Below, piece after piece: positions 1 through 5,383 of a DNA stretch of 7,524 nucleotides. Origin of the DNA: an uncultured Planctomycetaceae bacterium (lineage in GTDB: Bacteria > Planctomycetota > Planctomycetia > Pirellulales > Lacipirellulaceae); assembly GCA_937860165.1 (NCBI GenBank), contig CALMBE010000780.1, forward strand, positions 1 to 7,524, written 5' to 3'. The notes below the pieces were generated by a model that did not search any database, was not told the DNA's origin, and was given only the letters and a program-made list of their open reading frames with translations. Position 1 is the stretch's first letter. Each line of letters starts with the position of its first letter. The position numbers and the translations under genes are program-made.

Positions 1-912
1 CTCCTCTTGCCAGCGATTCACGCCGCACGAGAAGCAGCCCGGCGGATCAGTTGCACCAACAACCTCAAGCAACTTGGTTTGGGATTGTGGGGTTATCACG
101 ATACTCATGGACAATTTCCACCAGCCGGAGTCGACTACGGATGGTGTCGATTTCCCGAACGCGGTGGTTCCCAAGAAATCCGCAACTGGAACGGGTTGCT
201 CTTCTTACTGCCTCACTTAGAGCAGCAAGCCGTCTTCGATCGATTCGATCAACGGCACCCGGCGTCGAATGTCGTCACAGGCAATGATGCCTGCTGCGCC
301 CCGACGGCCACTCGCGGAACACTGATTGGGGATGCGGTCGCGAGTGGCAATGGTGATGTTGTATCCCAACACCTATCCATTTTCGATTGTCCCTCGGACA
401 TCGGCGATTTGGCCTTGCCCGATTCGCCCTACTATCACGCCGGGCCCGGCGTGGTCGGTGCCAAAACCAATTACGATTTTAGTGGGTCTCGGGTTTACGA
501 ATGCAAAGCCTGGAAATGGGAAGCGGAGAATACCAAACGGCTCTTCGGCGAAAACACCAGCTACAGCGACAAAGACGTGACCGACGGATTATCGAATACA
601 GCGGCGATCATCGAGACACTTCGCGACGTCTATAACGGAAGATGTCCAGCCTGGGGATATCGGGGCTGGGTGATGATGGGCATCGATCTTGGTGCCAACC
701 GCATTAACGCTTATCAGTTGCCTACGATAATCCACCAAGAATCACTTCGTTCACAACTAGCGACTTATTCTAGTGCCGGCAGCCTGCACGAGGGGGGCGT
801 CAACTTACTATTAGCTGATGGCTCGGTCAACTTCCTGGATGAAGACACCGAAACCACCGTGCTCGAAGCGCTCTCCGCCATCGCTGATGGCGGGACGGTT
901 GCGATTCCCTAG
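1..912 (+). CDS. DUF1559 family protein with pseudopilin-like N-terminus, 5'-truncated by the window
   Basis: The frame is open from the first base; 303 codons precede a TAG at 910-912. The first residues (LLLPAIHAAREAARR) match the end of the prepilin-like helix of planctomycete DUF1559 (SBP_bac_10) proteins. Roughly 20-25 residues, including the start and the prepilin-peptidase/TM segment, should therefore lie upstream. Next comes the family hallmark NNLKQLGLGLWGYHDTHGQFPP (visible residues 20-41). DGLSNTAAIIET lies mid-protein, and the C-terminal block GGVNLLLADGSVNFLD (about 265-280) is followed by an ALSAIADG tail. The visible length fits the usual 300-350 aa. The family is greatly expanded in planctomycetes and is presumed to be exported and membrane-anchored; its biochemical role is unknown. 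The gene ends 8 bp before a palindromic repeat. The family call is firm, the function is not. Confidence 0.93.
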   Translation, partial: LLLPAIHAAREAARRISCTNNLKQLGLGLWGYHDTHGQFPPAGVDYGWCRFPERGGSQEIRNWNGLLFLLPHLEQQAVFDRFDQRHPASNVVTGNDACCAPTATRGTLIGDAVASGNGDVVSQHLSIFDCPSDIGDLALPDSPYYHAGPGVVGAKTNYDFSGSRVYECKAWKWEAENTKRLFGENTSYSDKDVTDGLSNTAAIIETLRDVYNGRCPAWGYRGWVMMGIDLGANRINAYQLPTIIHQESLRSQLATYSSAGSLHEGGVNLLLADGSVNFLDEDTETTVLEALSAIADGGTVAIP

Positions 913-919
913 CAAGATT

Positions 920-1019
920 GTAGGCCGGAGCGAGTAACGAAGAGTTCCGGCAGGTCGAGGGAAAAAAATCCGCCTTGCCGGAACTCGCGGAATCCCGGAC
1001 CGCGTGGCGGTCCGGCTAG
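920..1019. repeat. REP-like palindromic repeat, copy 1 (diverged 3' half)
   Basis: It begins GTAGGCCGGA, just after the DUF1559 stop codon. It shares a 20-bp identical core (942-961) and an identical TTGCCGGAACT block (975-985) with the copy at 1963-2049. GTTCCGGC (944-951) and GCCGGAAC (977-984) form an inner inverted repeat. The 3' arm differs from copy 2: it is a perfect 9-bp hairpin, CCGGACCGC (995-1003), loop GTG, GCGGTCCGG (1007-1015). It closes with TCCGGCTA, which nearly mirrors the opening TAGGCCGGA. The position right behind a 3' end is typical of REP/BIME-type elements. It may help form or protect the 3' end of the upstream transcript; no U-tract follows, so it is not a canonical intrinsic terminator. 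Confidence 0.75.
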
Positions 1020-1265
1020 ATTTCTGTCGCGACATCGCCGCAGGATTACGTGCCTGTACCTGGAAAACTCAGCAGTTACTCGCCAAACTGGGCATTGTGA
1101 AAACTGATCGGCCCTAAATTCTCTGAAAGTTTGTCTCCACGGCAGCGGTCTTATACTTTCCAACGCCACCGAGCCAATTTCGACAAGATTTTTTGCTGCT
1201 TCGCGATGGAGTTCTTCGTATCAAACTGCGAGAATCCGCTAAAAGTGTAGCGTGGAGAAGTCACG
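1020..1265. other. Intergenic spacer upstream of hicAB, no gene recognised
   Basis: With the repeat, this fills the 392-bp gap between the DUF1559 stop and the hicA start. Antisense frames through it give arginine- and proline-rich, low-likelihood protein. A + strand frame ending at TAA 1115-1117 reads RDIAAGLRACTWKTQQLLAK before the stop, which has a protein-like look. It has no start or ribosome binding site and runs straight back through the repeat, so at most it is an unidentified gene remnant. No tRNA, riboswitch or strong terminator was seen. Confidence 0.5.
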
Positions 1266-1294
1266 TTGACGATGATATCATTATATGATACTAT
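1266..1294 (+). promoter_or_regulatory. Candidate sigma70-type promoter of hicAB
   Basis: TTGACG (1266-1271, 5 of 6 matches to the -35 consensus) is followed after exactly 17 bp by TACTAT (1289-1294, 4 of 6 matches to the -10 consensus). The stretch is markedly AT-rich for this genome. Transcription would start near 1301, only a few bases before the hicA ATG at 1305, giving an almost leaderless message. Weak points are the imperfect -10 and the uncertainty about planctomycete promoter rules. Confidence 0.42.
1272..1290. promoter_or_regulatory. Candidate palindromic operator in the hicAB promoter spacer
   Basis: The 10-bp perfect palindrome ATGATATCAT (1272-1281) overlaps a second inverted pair, TATCAT (1276-1281) and ATGATA (1285-1290), separated by TAT. 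Both lie between the proposed -35 and -10. Inverted repeats here are the usual binding sites for ribbon-helix-helix antitoxins, and the downstream HicB has such a domain. Autorepression by HicB or HicAB is an inference. AT-rich sequence makes short palindromes more likely by chance. Confidence 0.4.
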
Positions 1295-1304
1295 TAAAGA
1301 GTTC

Positions 1305-1559
1305 ATGAACCAAAAGCAACGACGGACGCTAGAGGCTGTTTTTGAGGATCCGGTCCGTGCCAACATCCCGTGGCGCGACATCGAGGAATTGTTGGAGGCC
1401 GCTGGCGCGGAAATTTCCGCGGGAGCTGGATCACGGATTCGTGTCGCTTTGAATGGCGTTCGTGCCGTGTTTCATCGTCCCCATCCCCAGAAGGAAACGG
1501 ACAAAGGCGCAGTGCGCAGCGTTCGCAGATTTTTAACAGAGGCTCAAGTGACGCCATGA
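1305..1559 (+). CDS. hicA: HicA family toxin (mRNA interferase-like)
   Basis: This 84-aa protein has the small dsRBD-like HicA fold. HicA toxins cleave mRNA and are neutralised by HicB. It belongs to the subfamily opening MNxKQRRTLEAVFxDPV, with a GSR motif (42-44), a FHRPHP block (56-61) and a C-terminal VRRFL helix (73-77). Where classical HicA proteins have the catalytic His of G-S-H, this one has Arg44; His57 and His60 are conserved candidates instead. The ATG at 1305 was chosen because relatives begin MNxKQR. An upstream in-frame TTG at 1266 or ATG at 1272 would add 11-13 residues, but they fall within the proposed promoter. A weak AAAGAG lies close before the ATG. The stop TGA (1557-1559) overlaps the hicB start as ATGA, so the two are translationally coupled. 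Confidence 0.88.
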   Translation: MNQKQRRTLEAVFEDPVRANIPWRDIEELLEAAGAEISAGAGSRIRVALNGVRAVFHRPHPQKETDKGAVRSVRRFLTEAQVTP

Positions 1560-1945
1560 TGGAATATCAAGGTTACATCGGCAAGGTGGAGTACGACGAC
1601 GACGCAGCGCTGTTTCACGGCGAAGTCGTCAACACCCGCGACGTGATTACGTTTCAGGGGAAAAGCGTGGCGGAGTTAAGAAAAGCATTCCGAGGCTCGA
1701 TCGACGATTATCTGGCGTTTTGCGTTGAGCGCGGCGAGGACCCCGACAAACCTTTCTCGGGCCAATTTGTCACACGGCTTTCGCCCGCATTGCATCGCCG
1801 CGCAAGCCTCGCCGCCACACTCGCCGGCAAGAGCCTGAACGCGTGGGTGGTCGAACAGTTACAAGCCGCCACCAAGGTTACAGGAACTGCCCCCTCGGCC
1901 CGCGCGATCAAGCGATCAAAAACCAATGGCCGCAAGCGGATATAA
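1556..1945 (+). CDS. hicB: HicB family antitoxin
   Basis: This 129-aa antitoxin is paired with the HicA just upstream. Residues 1-62 form the partly degraded RNase H-like HicB domain: YQGYIGKVEYDDDAALFHGEV, then an F-x-GKSVAELRKAF helix and a DDYLAFCVERGEDP segment. Residues 70-105 (QFVTRLSPALHRRASLAATL, then GKSLNAWVVEQLQ) form an Arc-like ribbon-helix-helix DNA-binding domain, giving both toxin neutralisation and autoregulation. The tail is basic (SKTNGRKRI). Translation starts at ATG 1556 or the adjacent ATG 1559; AGAGG at 1538-1542 is the nearest Shine-Dalgarno-like match. The frame is open upstream to 1370, but that part is antitoxin-unlike and overlaps hicA. The order toxin-antitoxin is usual for hicAB. 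The gene ends 17 bp before the second repeat. Confidence 0.92.
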   Translation: MMEYQGYIGKVEYDDDAALFHGEVVNTRDVITFQGKSVAELRKAFRGSIDDYLAFCVERGEDPDKPFSGQFVTRLSPALHRRASLAATLAGKSLNAWVVEQLQAATKVTGTAPSARAIKRSKTNGRKRI

Positions 1946-1962
1946 AGCAGGAGGGTAGCAAA

Positions 1963-2049
1963 GTAGGCCGGAACGAGTCTTGCGAGTTCCGGCAGGTCGA
2001 GGGGAAAACACCCGCATTGCCGGAACTGTGTAAACTTGTTCCGGCCTAC
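1963..2049. repeat. REP-like palindromic repeat, copy 2 (intact)
   Basis: The element is bounded by a perfect 12-bp terminal inverted repeat: GTAGGCCGGAAC (1963-1974) and GTTCCGGCCTAC (2038-2049). Inside are GTTCCGGC (1986-1993) and GCCGGAAC (2019-2026), so four alternating arms can pair as two adjacent hairpins or one nested cruciform. The core is shared with 920-1019. It fills nearly all of the 109-bp gap between the convergent hicB (+) and XRE gene (-). It could therefore limit read-through from either side; that role is an inference. Confidence 0.82.
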
Positions 2050-2054
2050 GACTC

Positions 2055-2357
2055 CTACTTCGCCGACTCCGGCACCAACCGCACTTCGACTTCCATGTGC
2101 AACGCCTTGGCGATACGCCGCAGCATCGAGAGGGAATGTCCCTCGTAGTCCGCGTCTTCGAGTTGAGAAATCACACTCTGGGTTGTGCCCACGGCCTCGG
2201 CGAGTTGTTTTTGGGTAAAACCCGCTGCCGTTCGCACATCGTAGATCAACTGGGCAATGCGATAATCCTCGGCAATTTGCAACATTTCAGGGTCAGTCTC
2301 CGGGGCGATACCCGTTTTACGCTTGAGGATCTCAACAGCGTCAGTAATCTTAGCCAT
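2055..2357 (-). CDS. XRE-family helix-turn-helix protein (HigA-like antitoxin/regulator)
   Basis: This 100-aa protein has a Cro/C1-type HTH at about residues 36-90. The core is GFTQKQLAEAVGTTQSVISQ (46-65), with the recognition helix in TTQSVISQLE, followed by the family ending SMLRRIAKALHMEVEVRLVP. The N-terminal ~35 residues (MAKITDAVEILKRKTG, then DPEMLQIAEDYRIAQLIYD) match the helical extension of HigA-type antitoxins. No HigB/RelE-type toxin is encoded beside it. It is instead the third gene behind the PIN toxin, starting 10 bp after that gene's stop, with its Shine-Dalgarno overlapping the stop. It could be a transcriptional regulator of the operon, a third component, or an orphan antitoxin. 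The DNA-binding call is firm; the partner is unknown. Confidence 0.88.
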   Translation of the reverse strand: MAKITDAVEILKRKTGIAPETDPEMLQIAEDYRIAQLIYDVRTAAGFTQKQLAEAVGTTQSVISQLEDADYEGHSLSMLRRIAKALHMEVEVRLVPESAK

Positions 2358-2364
2358 CTTCGTT

Positions 2365-2369
2365 CTCCT
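2365..2369 (-). promoter_or_regulatory. Ribosome binding site of the XRE gene, overlapping the PIN toxin stop
   Basis: On the minus strand TAGGAG contains the toxin's TAG stop (2370-2368) and an AGGAG Shine-Dalgarno (2369-2365), 7 bases before the ATG at 2357. This overlap implies translational coupling between the toxin and the XRE gene and supports a single transcript. Confidence 0.72.
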
Positions 2370-2778
2370 ATGGCCTAATATCGAATGTATCTCCGTTCGC
2401 CAATATCACTGCACGCAGAGGTTGATCCAGTGAGAATAACATTCTCTCGCCCAAATGCTCGGCGGCACTCGCTAATGACGCATCGGCCATGTCCAACGGC
2501 ATATCGGCATATTCATTCATGAATTGACGCAAGCGCTGCCATTCATCAGCAGCCGGCAAGTAGAGTCGGAGCAAGCCATCGGCCAGAAATCCCCAAAGTT
2601 CATCTTGTGTAGGTTGTCCGCCCGCGCGATCGAGCAAGTGCATCGCTTCGGTGAGGCAAGGCCAAGTCGTTATCAAGGGAATCGGCGGCAGGGCAGCCAG
2701 CGTATCGACACAGCGCTGATGATGGAGGTCGTCACGGTCGATGAGAGCCACAAGGGGACCGGTATCACAAAGGGTCAC
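2368..2778 (-). CDS. vapC: PIN-domain ribonuclease toxin, VapC-like
   Basis: This 136-aa protein is one PIN domain, the metal-dependent RNase fold of VapC toxins, which usually cleave tRNA or rRNA. The acidic residues are present in the right places: Asp5 in LCDTGPLVAL, Glu44 in CLTEAMHLL, Asp96 and Asp99 in MPLDMADASLASAAE, and Asp118 in FSLDQP. The toxin therefore looks catalytically intact. The start is GTG at 2778-2776, which overlaps the antitoxin's TGA stop as GTGA. GAGG (2789-2786) lies 7 bases upstream as a good Shine-Dalgarno. An internal ATG would remove Asp5. The antitoxin-toxin order with a 4-base overlap is the classic vapBC layout. Target RNA cannot be read from the sequence. 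Confidence 0.9.
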   Translation of the reverse strand: MTLCDTGPLVALIDRDDLHHQRCVDTLAALPPIPLITTWPCLTEAMHLLDRAGGQPTQDELWGFLADGLLRLYLPAADEWQRLRQFMNEYADMPLDMADASLASAAEHLGERMLFSLDQPLRAVILANGDTFDIRP

Positions 2779-3041
2779 AGCCGACCCTCACTTCGCTTAC
2801 GCTCCAGGTGATCTGCGAATCGCTCACCGCAGTTTTCTGAAAGAACTTCCTGACTGCCGCTCGCTACGCGGCCCGTGCGACCGGCGAACAAGTCCGCCAA
2901 TGTTTTTGCGCCGTTGCTCGCTGATGGTTGCGCGGGGGGCAGATGTGCGGCAATCCAACCCGCTGGAGTCGTGCCACTTGCGGCCGCGGCCTGCGAAAGG
3001 GCGTCATAAATTAGGTCGGGAAGTTCCAAAGGCTGTGACAC
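2775..3041 (-). CDS. VapB-like antitoxin of the PIN toxin
   Basis: This 88-aa protein has a short N-terminal segment (LELPDLIYDALSQAAAASG, then TPAGWIAAHLP, residues 5-35) that resembles a ribbon-helix-helix domain. A Pro/Ser/Ala linker follows. The C-terminal arm (LADLFAGRTGRVASGSQEVL, then GERFADHLERKRSEGRL) is the kind that wraps a PIN toxin. The start is GTG 3041-3039: an in-frame TAA lies 9 bases upstream and the protein has no internal Met. AAAGGA (3059-3054) is a plausible though distant (12-nt) Shine-Dalgarno. It is first in the operon vapB-vapC-xre. The antitoxin role comes mainly from position and C-terminal pattern; the DNA-binding fold is less certain. Confidence 0.8.
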   Translation of the reverse strand: MSQPLELPDLIYDALSQAAAASGTTPAGWIAAHLPPAQPSASNGAKTLADLFAGRTGRVASGSQEVLSENCGERFADHLERKRSEGRL

Positions 3042-3086
3042 GATATCTTATAATCCTTTAGAGTCTGCTTTTCGGGCTCTCAATGC

Positions 3087-3115
3087 ATTCTACCACGCGG
3101 TGCGTGGTGTTACAA
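3087..3115 (-). promoter_or_regulatory. Candidate promoter of the vapB-vapC-xre operon
   Basis: Reading the minus strand, TTGTAA (3115-3110) and TAGAAT (3092-3087; 5 of 6 matches to the -10 consensus) are separated by exactly 17 bp. Transcription would start near 3080, leaving a leader of about 40 nt that contains AAAGGA before the GTG at 3041. The -35 begins 1 bp after the kinase stop codon (3119-3117), so the promoter is squeezed against the upstream gene. Confidence 0.55.
3092..3108. promoter_or_regulatory. Perfect inverted-repeat operator inside the vap promoter spacer
   Basis: ACCACGC (3092-3098), GGT, GCGTGGT (3102-3108) is a perfect 7-bp inverted repeat. It fills the spacer between the proposed -35 and -10 and overlaps the edge of the -10. 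Autorepression of vapBC by the antitoxin-toxin complex at such palindromes is well established for the family. Which protein binds here, the VapB-like protein or the XRE protein, is not determined. Confidence 0.58.
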
Positions 3116-3116
3116 T

Positions 3117-4823
3117 CTATACCGCCGCCAGTTCCACCGCCTCCGCCGCCATCGCCTTGCGCTCGGGGCAGCCGTGGCAACTCCACCAAGCGGCAGCCTC
3201 GCAGCTCGACCACCTTTCCACCAACGGAATCCCCTTCAATTGTTCGCGAAGGGTTTCGACATCTTGAAACCGGTCCTCGGGCTGTTTTTCAAGGCACCGC
3301 AGGATGATTTCTTCGAGTTCCGTGGGAATCGCGGGATTCCATTCACGCGGAGAAGCAGGGCTCTCACTCGCATGGGCCACCAATACTTTGATGGGTTGAG
3401 GGTAGTCGAAGGGTGGTCGCCCGGTGGCCATGAGGTACATGACCGCTCCGAGAGAATAAATATCGCTCCGCTGGTCAATCTCGTTGGCCCCGGTCGCCTG
3501 TTCGGGGGACATATAAAGGGGTGATCCCGTGATGGACCCTTCTTGGGTGAGTCCGGAATCTTGATTGTCGTGCAACGGCTTCGCCAATCCAAAATCAAGA
3601 ATCTTGGCGACGTCGAATAACCCTCCCCGGTAGGCACAGTAAATATTCGCGGGCTTGATGTCGCGATGGACCAAGCCGTGGGAATGGGCCTCGGCAAGGG
3701 CATCGCAGACCTGGGTCATAAGATGGACAACGCGACCGGCGGGGAGCGGACCATAGGTTTCGACTAATTCGCCGATATTGTGCCCGGGAAGAAACTCCAT
3801 GACATAGTAAAAAGTGCCGTCGTCGGTTCGGCCATAATCGTAGATGTCGATCGAATTCCAATGCGAGAGCTTGGCGGTGGCCTGCACCTCGCGTTCGAAT
3901 CGAGCGAGTACTTTCGGATCGCCCGCCTTCTCGGGGCGAATGATCTTGATCGCGCAGGGGCGTTTCATCATCTGATGCTCGGCAAGATACACTTCCCCCA
4001 TTCCGCCCGAACCCAACATTTGCTTGAGCCGATACTGGCCCAGTTGCCGGGCGGTGAAGGCTTCTGATCGGAGAGAACCAATCGTTTTGACCCCGATCAC
4101 CCCGATGACCACCATCAGGACCATCACCAGCAAGTGCTCGGAGAAAACGCCAAAAAAATCTTCCGACCTGAGTAGGGTCGCAAACTGCTCGGAGCGAAAG
4201 TAGGCCAGGCCAAACATCACTAGGGGGGCAATTCCAAACATCGACAAGGCCATTGCCGCCCGACGCCAGTAATTGGGGACGAAAACGGTGTACGCAAAAA
4301 TCAAGAGTCCCCAGGCCCCGGTGATATTGGGAATGTGGGCATGACCCTGGCCCAGATTCGCGCAGTACAGGAGCCGCTGGTAGGTCATCAAGCAAAAGAA
4401 AAGTGCCGGGGCCCCGAAGATCAGGATCTCGGCTACGCGGAGGTGCCTCAAGACAAAATTGCAGCGGACACAAAGTCTCTGGGCCAGGAGTGCTAGCACA
4501 GCCGTGACCGCGACGAGCCCGACGAGAATGCTAGCACCCCGAATGGCAACAACCTCTTCAAAGGACCACAGCCCTCGAAAGAGGAATGCCGCAAAACCTC
4601 CGCAGAGAACGAGTGAAACCAATCTGAGCCGATCTCGCAACAGATCGAGGGTTTCCTGGCTCAGTTCTGGGGCGCTTCCCTCGAGCAGGGCAACAGCCCG
4701 GCGTTTGACCGGCGGGGTAGGGTTAGGGACTGTGGGCAAAGAACCCCGGGGAGATTCAATTGTCTCGGCGAAACCAGAAGCAAAGTTTCCCTCGCCTCGA
4801 TTCGGCAATTTTCTGTCGGCCAT
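3117..4823 (-). CDS. Membrane-anchored serine/threonine protein kinase (Hanks/PknB type)
   Basis: This 568-aa protein phosphorylates Ser/Thr residues. Residues 1-65 are a polar, Pro-rich cytoplasmic tail. About six hydrophobic segments follow (near 67-86, 96-116, 130-152, 168-184, 188-208 and 229-249). The kinase domain occupies about 264-530: glycine loop GSGGMG (271-276), Lys293 in AIKII, Glu312 in the C-helix, HRDIKPAN (386-393, catalytic Asp388), DFG (410-412), SPE (439-441), and Arg519 in EDRF. All key residues are present, so it should be active. The order is unusual against PknB, where a single TM follows the kinase; here the membrane domain comes first and no extracellular sensor domain is visible. 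The C-terminus has a Trp/Cys-rich segment (WSSCEAAAWWSCHGC, 538-552). The start is ATG 4823 with AGGA 10 bases upstream. It is divergent from the subtilase gene. Confidence 0.95.
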   Translation of the reverse strand: MADRKLPNRGEGNFASGFAETIESPRGSLPTVPNPTPPVKRRAVALLEGSAPELSQETLDLLRDRLRLVSLVLCGGFAAFLFRGLWSFEEVVAIRGASILVGLVAVTAVLALLAQRLCVRCNFVLRHLRVAEILIFGAPALFFCLMTYQRLLYCANLGQGHAHIPNITGAWGLLIFAYTVFVPNYWRRAAMALSMFGIAPLVMFGLAYFRSEQFATLLRSEDFFGVFSEHLLVMVLMVVIGVIGVKTIGSLRSEAFTARQLGQYRLKQMLGSGGMGEVYLAEHQMMKRPCAIKIIRPEKAGDPKVLARFEREVQATAKLSHWNSIDIYDYGRTDDGTFYYVMEFLPGHNIGELVETYGPLPAGRVVHLMTQVCDALAEAHSHGLVHRDIKPANIYCAYRGGLFDVAKILDFGLAKPLHDNQDSGLTQEGSITGSPLYMSPEQATGANEIDQRSDIYSLGAVMYLMATGRPPFDYPQPIKVLVAHASESPASPREWNPAIPTELEEIILRCLEKQPEDRFQDVETLREQLKGIPLVERWSSCEAAAWWSCHGCPERKAMAAEAVELAAV

Positions 4824-5383
4824 GGCAGCGCGATCCTGGACTTAGCGGCCTGAGCGGGTGATATTGCATTCATGGTATCTCGCGGCAGGATCGAAGGGCA
4901 GGGGGTTCCGACTGGAACTTCCCCGCCTGCGGCAACGGCCGAGCAGTGTTTGAGGGATTGAGGTTCTCTGGCCCCGTGTTGATGAACTGATGCGTGCGGC
5001 AAACGTAGTTCCCTAGAGAATGATGCACCAAGTCAACAGTAAGTTGTCTTAAAAATGCGCGTCAGGCGGCACAGTGGAAGGCCAGCAACACGCCCTGTGG
5101 AAGGAACCTCGCTCAGCGACACAGAAGGATCTCGGAACTGCGACGTAGAAAAAAGTTTCACCCTAGCTAGACTTTGTGTACTAGTCTTGAGTTGTGTCGC
5201 TGACAAACATGAGGTTTGGTAGCCACGACTTTTCTGACTCTTTTCACCGCGCAGCCGTCGCCCCCTCTGCGGCCGCACAACTGGCTAACTCTCCTGCAAG
5301 CAACACTCGCCTGGGAAAGCTCGGCATCCAGCTGCCGATGGCCCACGTCGAGTCCCACCGCAGAAGCCTCCGAGGGATCACGC
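4824..5383. other. Divergent intergenic region between kinase and subtilase genes
   Basis: This 560-bp region must hold the promoters of both divergent genes, but no convincing -35/-10 pair stands out on either strand. The open frames within it are short, compositionally poor and lack good ribosome binding sites, so they are not called. Notable content is the long inverted repeat at 5113-5203 and two GTGGAAGG direct repeats just upstream of it. The subtilase has a good GAGGG Shine-Dalgarno at 5372-5376, 7 bases before its ATG. Confidence 0.6.
5113..5203. repeat. 11-bp inverted repeat enclosing a 69-bp loop
   Basis: TCAGCGACACA (5113-5123) is exactly complementary to TGTGTCGCTGA (5193-5203). 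The loop contains the 8-bp palindrome CTAGCTAG (5163-5170) and a minor AGACT/AGTCT pair (5169-5173, 5183-5187). It could be a structured 5' leader or regulatory RNA upstream of the subtilase, or the trace of a small mobile element. Nothing in the sequence decides between these. Confidence 0.5.

Noticed and set aside
995..1022. Intrinsic terminator for the DUF1559 gene.
   Set aside because: The hairpin is strong but only a short TTT follows some bases later, without a proper U-tract; described as part of the repeat instead.
1019..1117. Frame reading RDIAAGLRACTWKTQQLLAK followed by LGIVKTDRP and a TAA, as a possible gene remnant.
   Set aside because: No start codon context, no recognised family, and the frame runs straight out of the palindromic repeat; too short to call a pseudogene.
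1266..1304. Longer hicA starting at TTG 1266 or ATG 1272.
   Set aside because: Family members start at MNxKQR, and the extra bases look like promoter and operator sequence; kept only as an alternative in the hicA entry.
1370..1555. N-terminal extension of hicB in the same open frame.
   Set aside because: It overlaps hicA almost entirely and its sequence is arginine/serine-rich and unlike HicB; the ATGA overlap at 1556 is the expected start.
3595..4473. 292-aa minus-strand open frame inside the kinase.
   Set aside because: It is the kinase gene read in a different frame; it is Arg/Pro/Gly-rich and has no domain signature.
4661..5002. 113-aa minus-strand open frame over the kinase 5' end.
   Set aside because: It overlaps the well-supported kinase start in another frame, is low-complexity in character and lacks family features.
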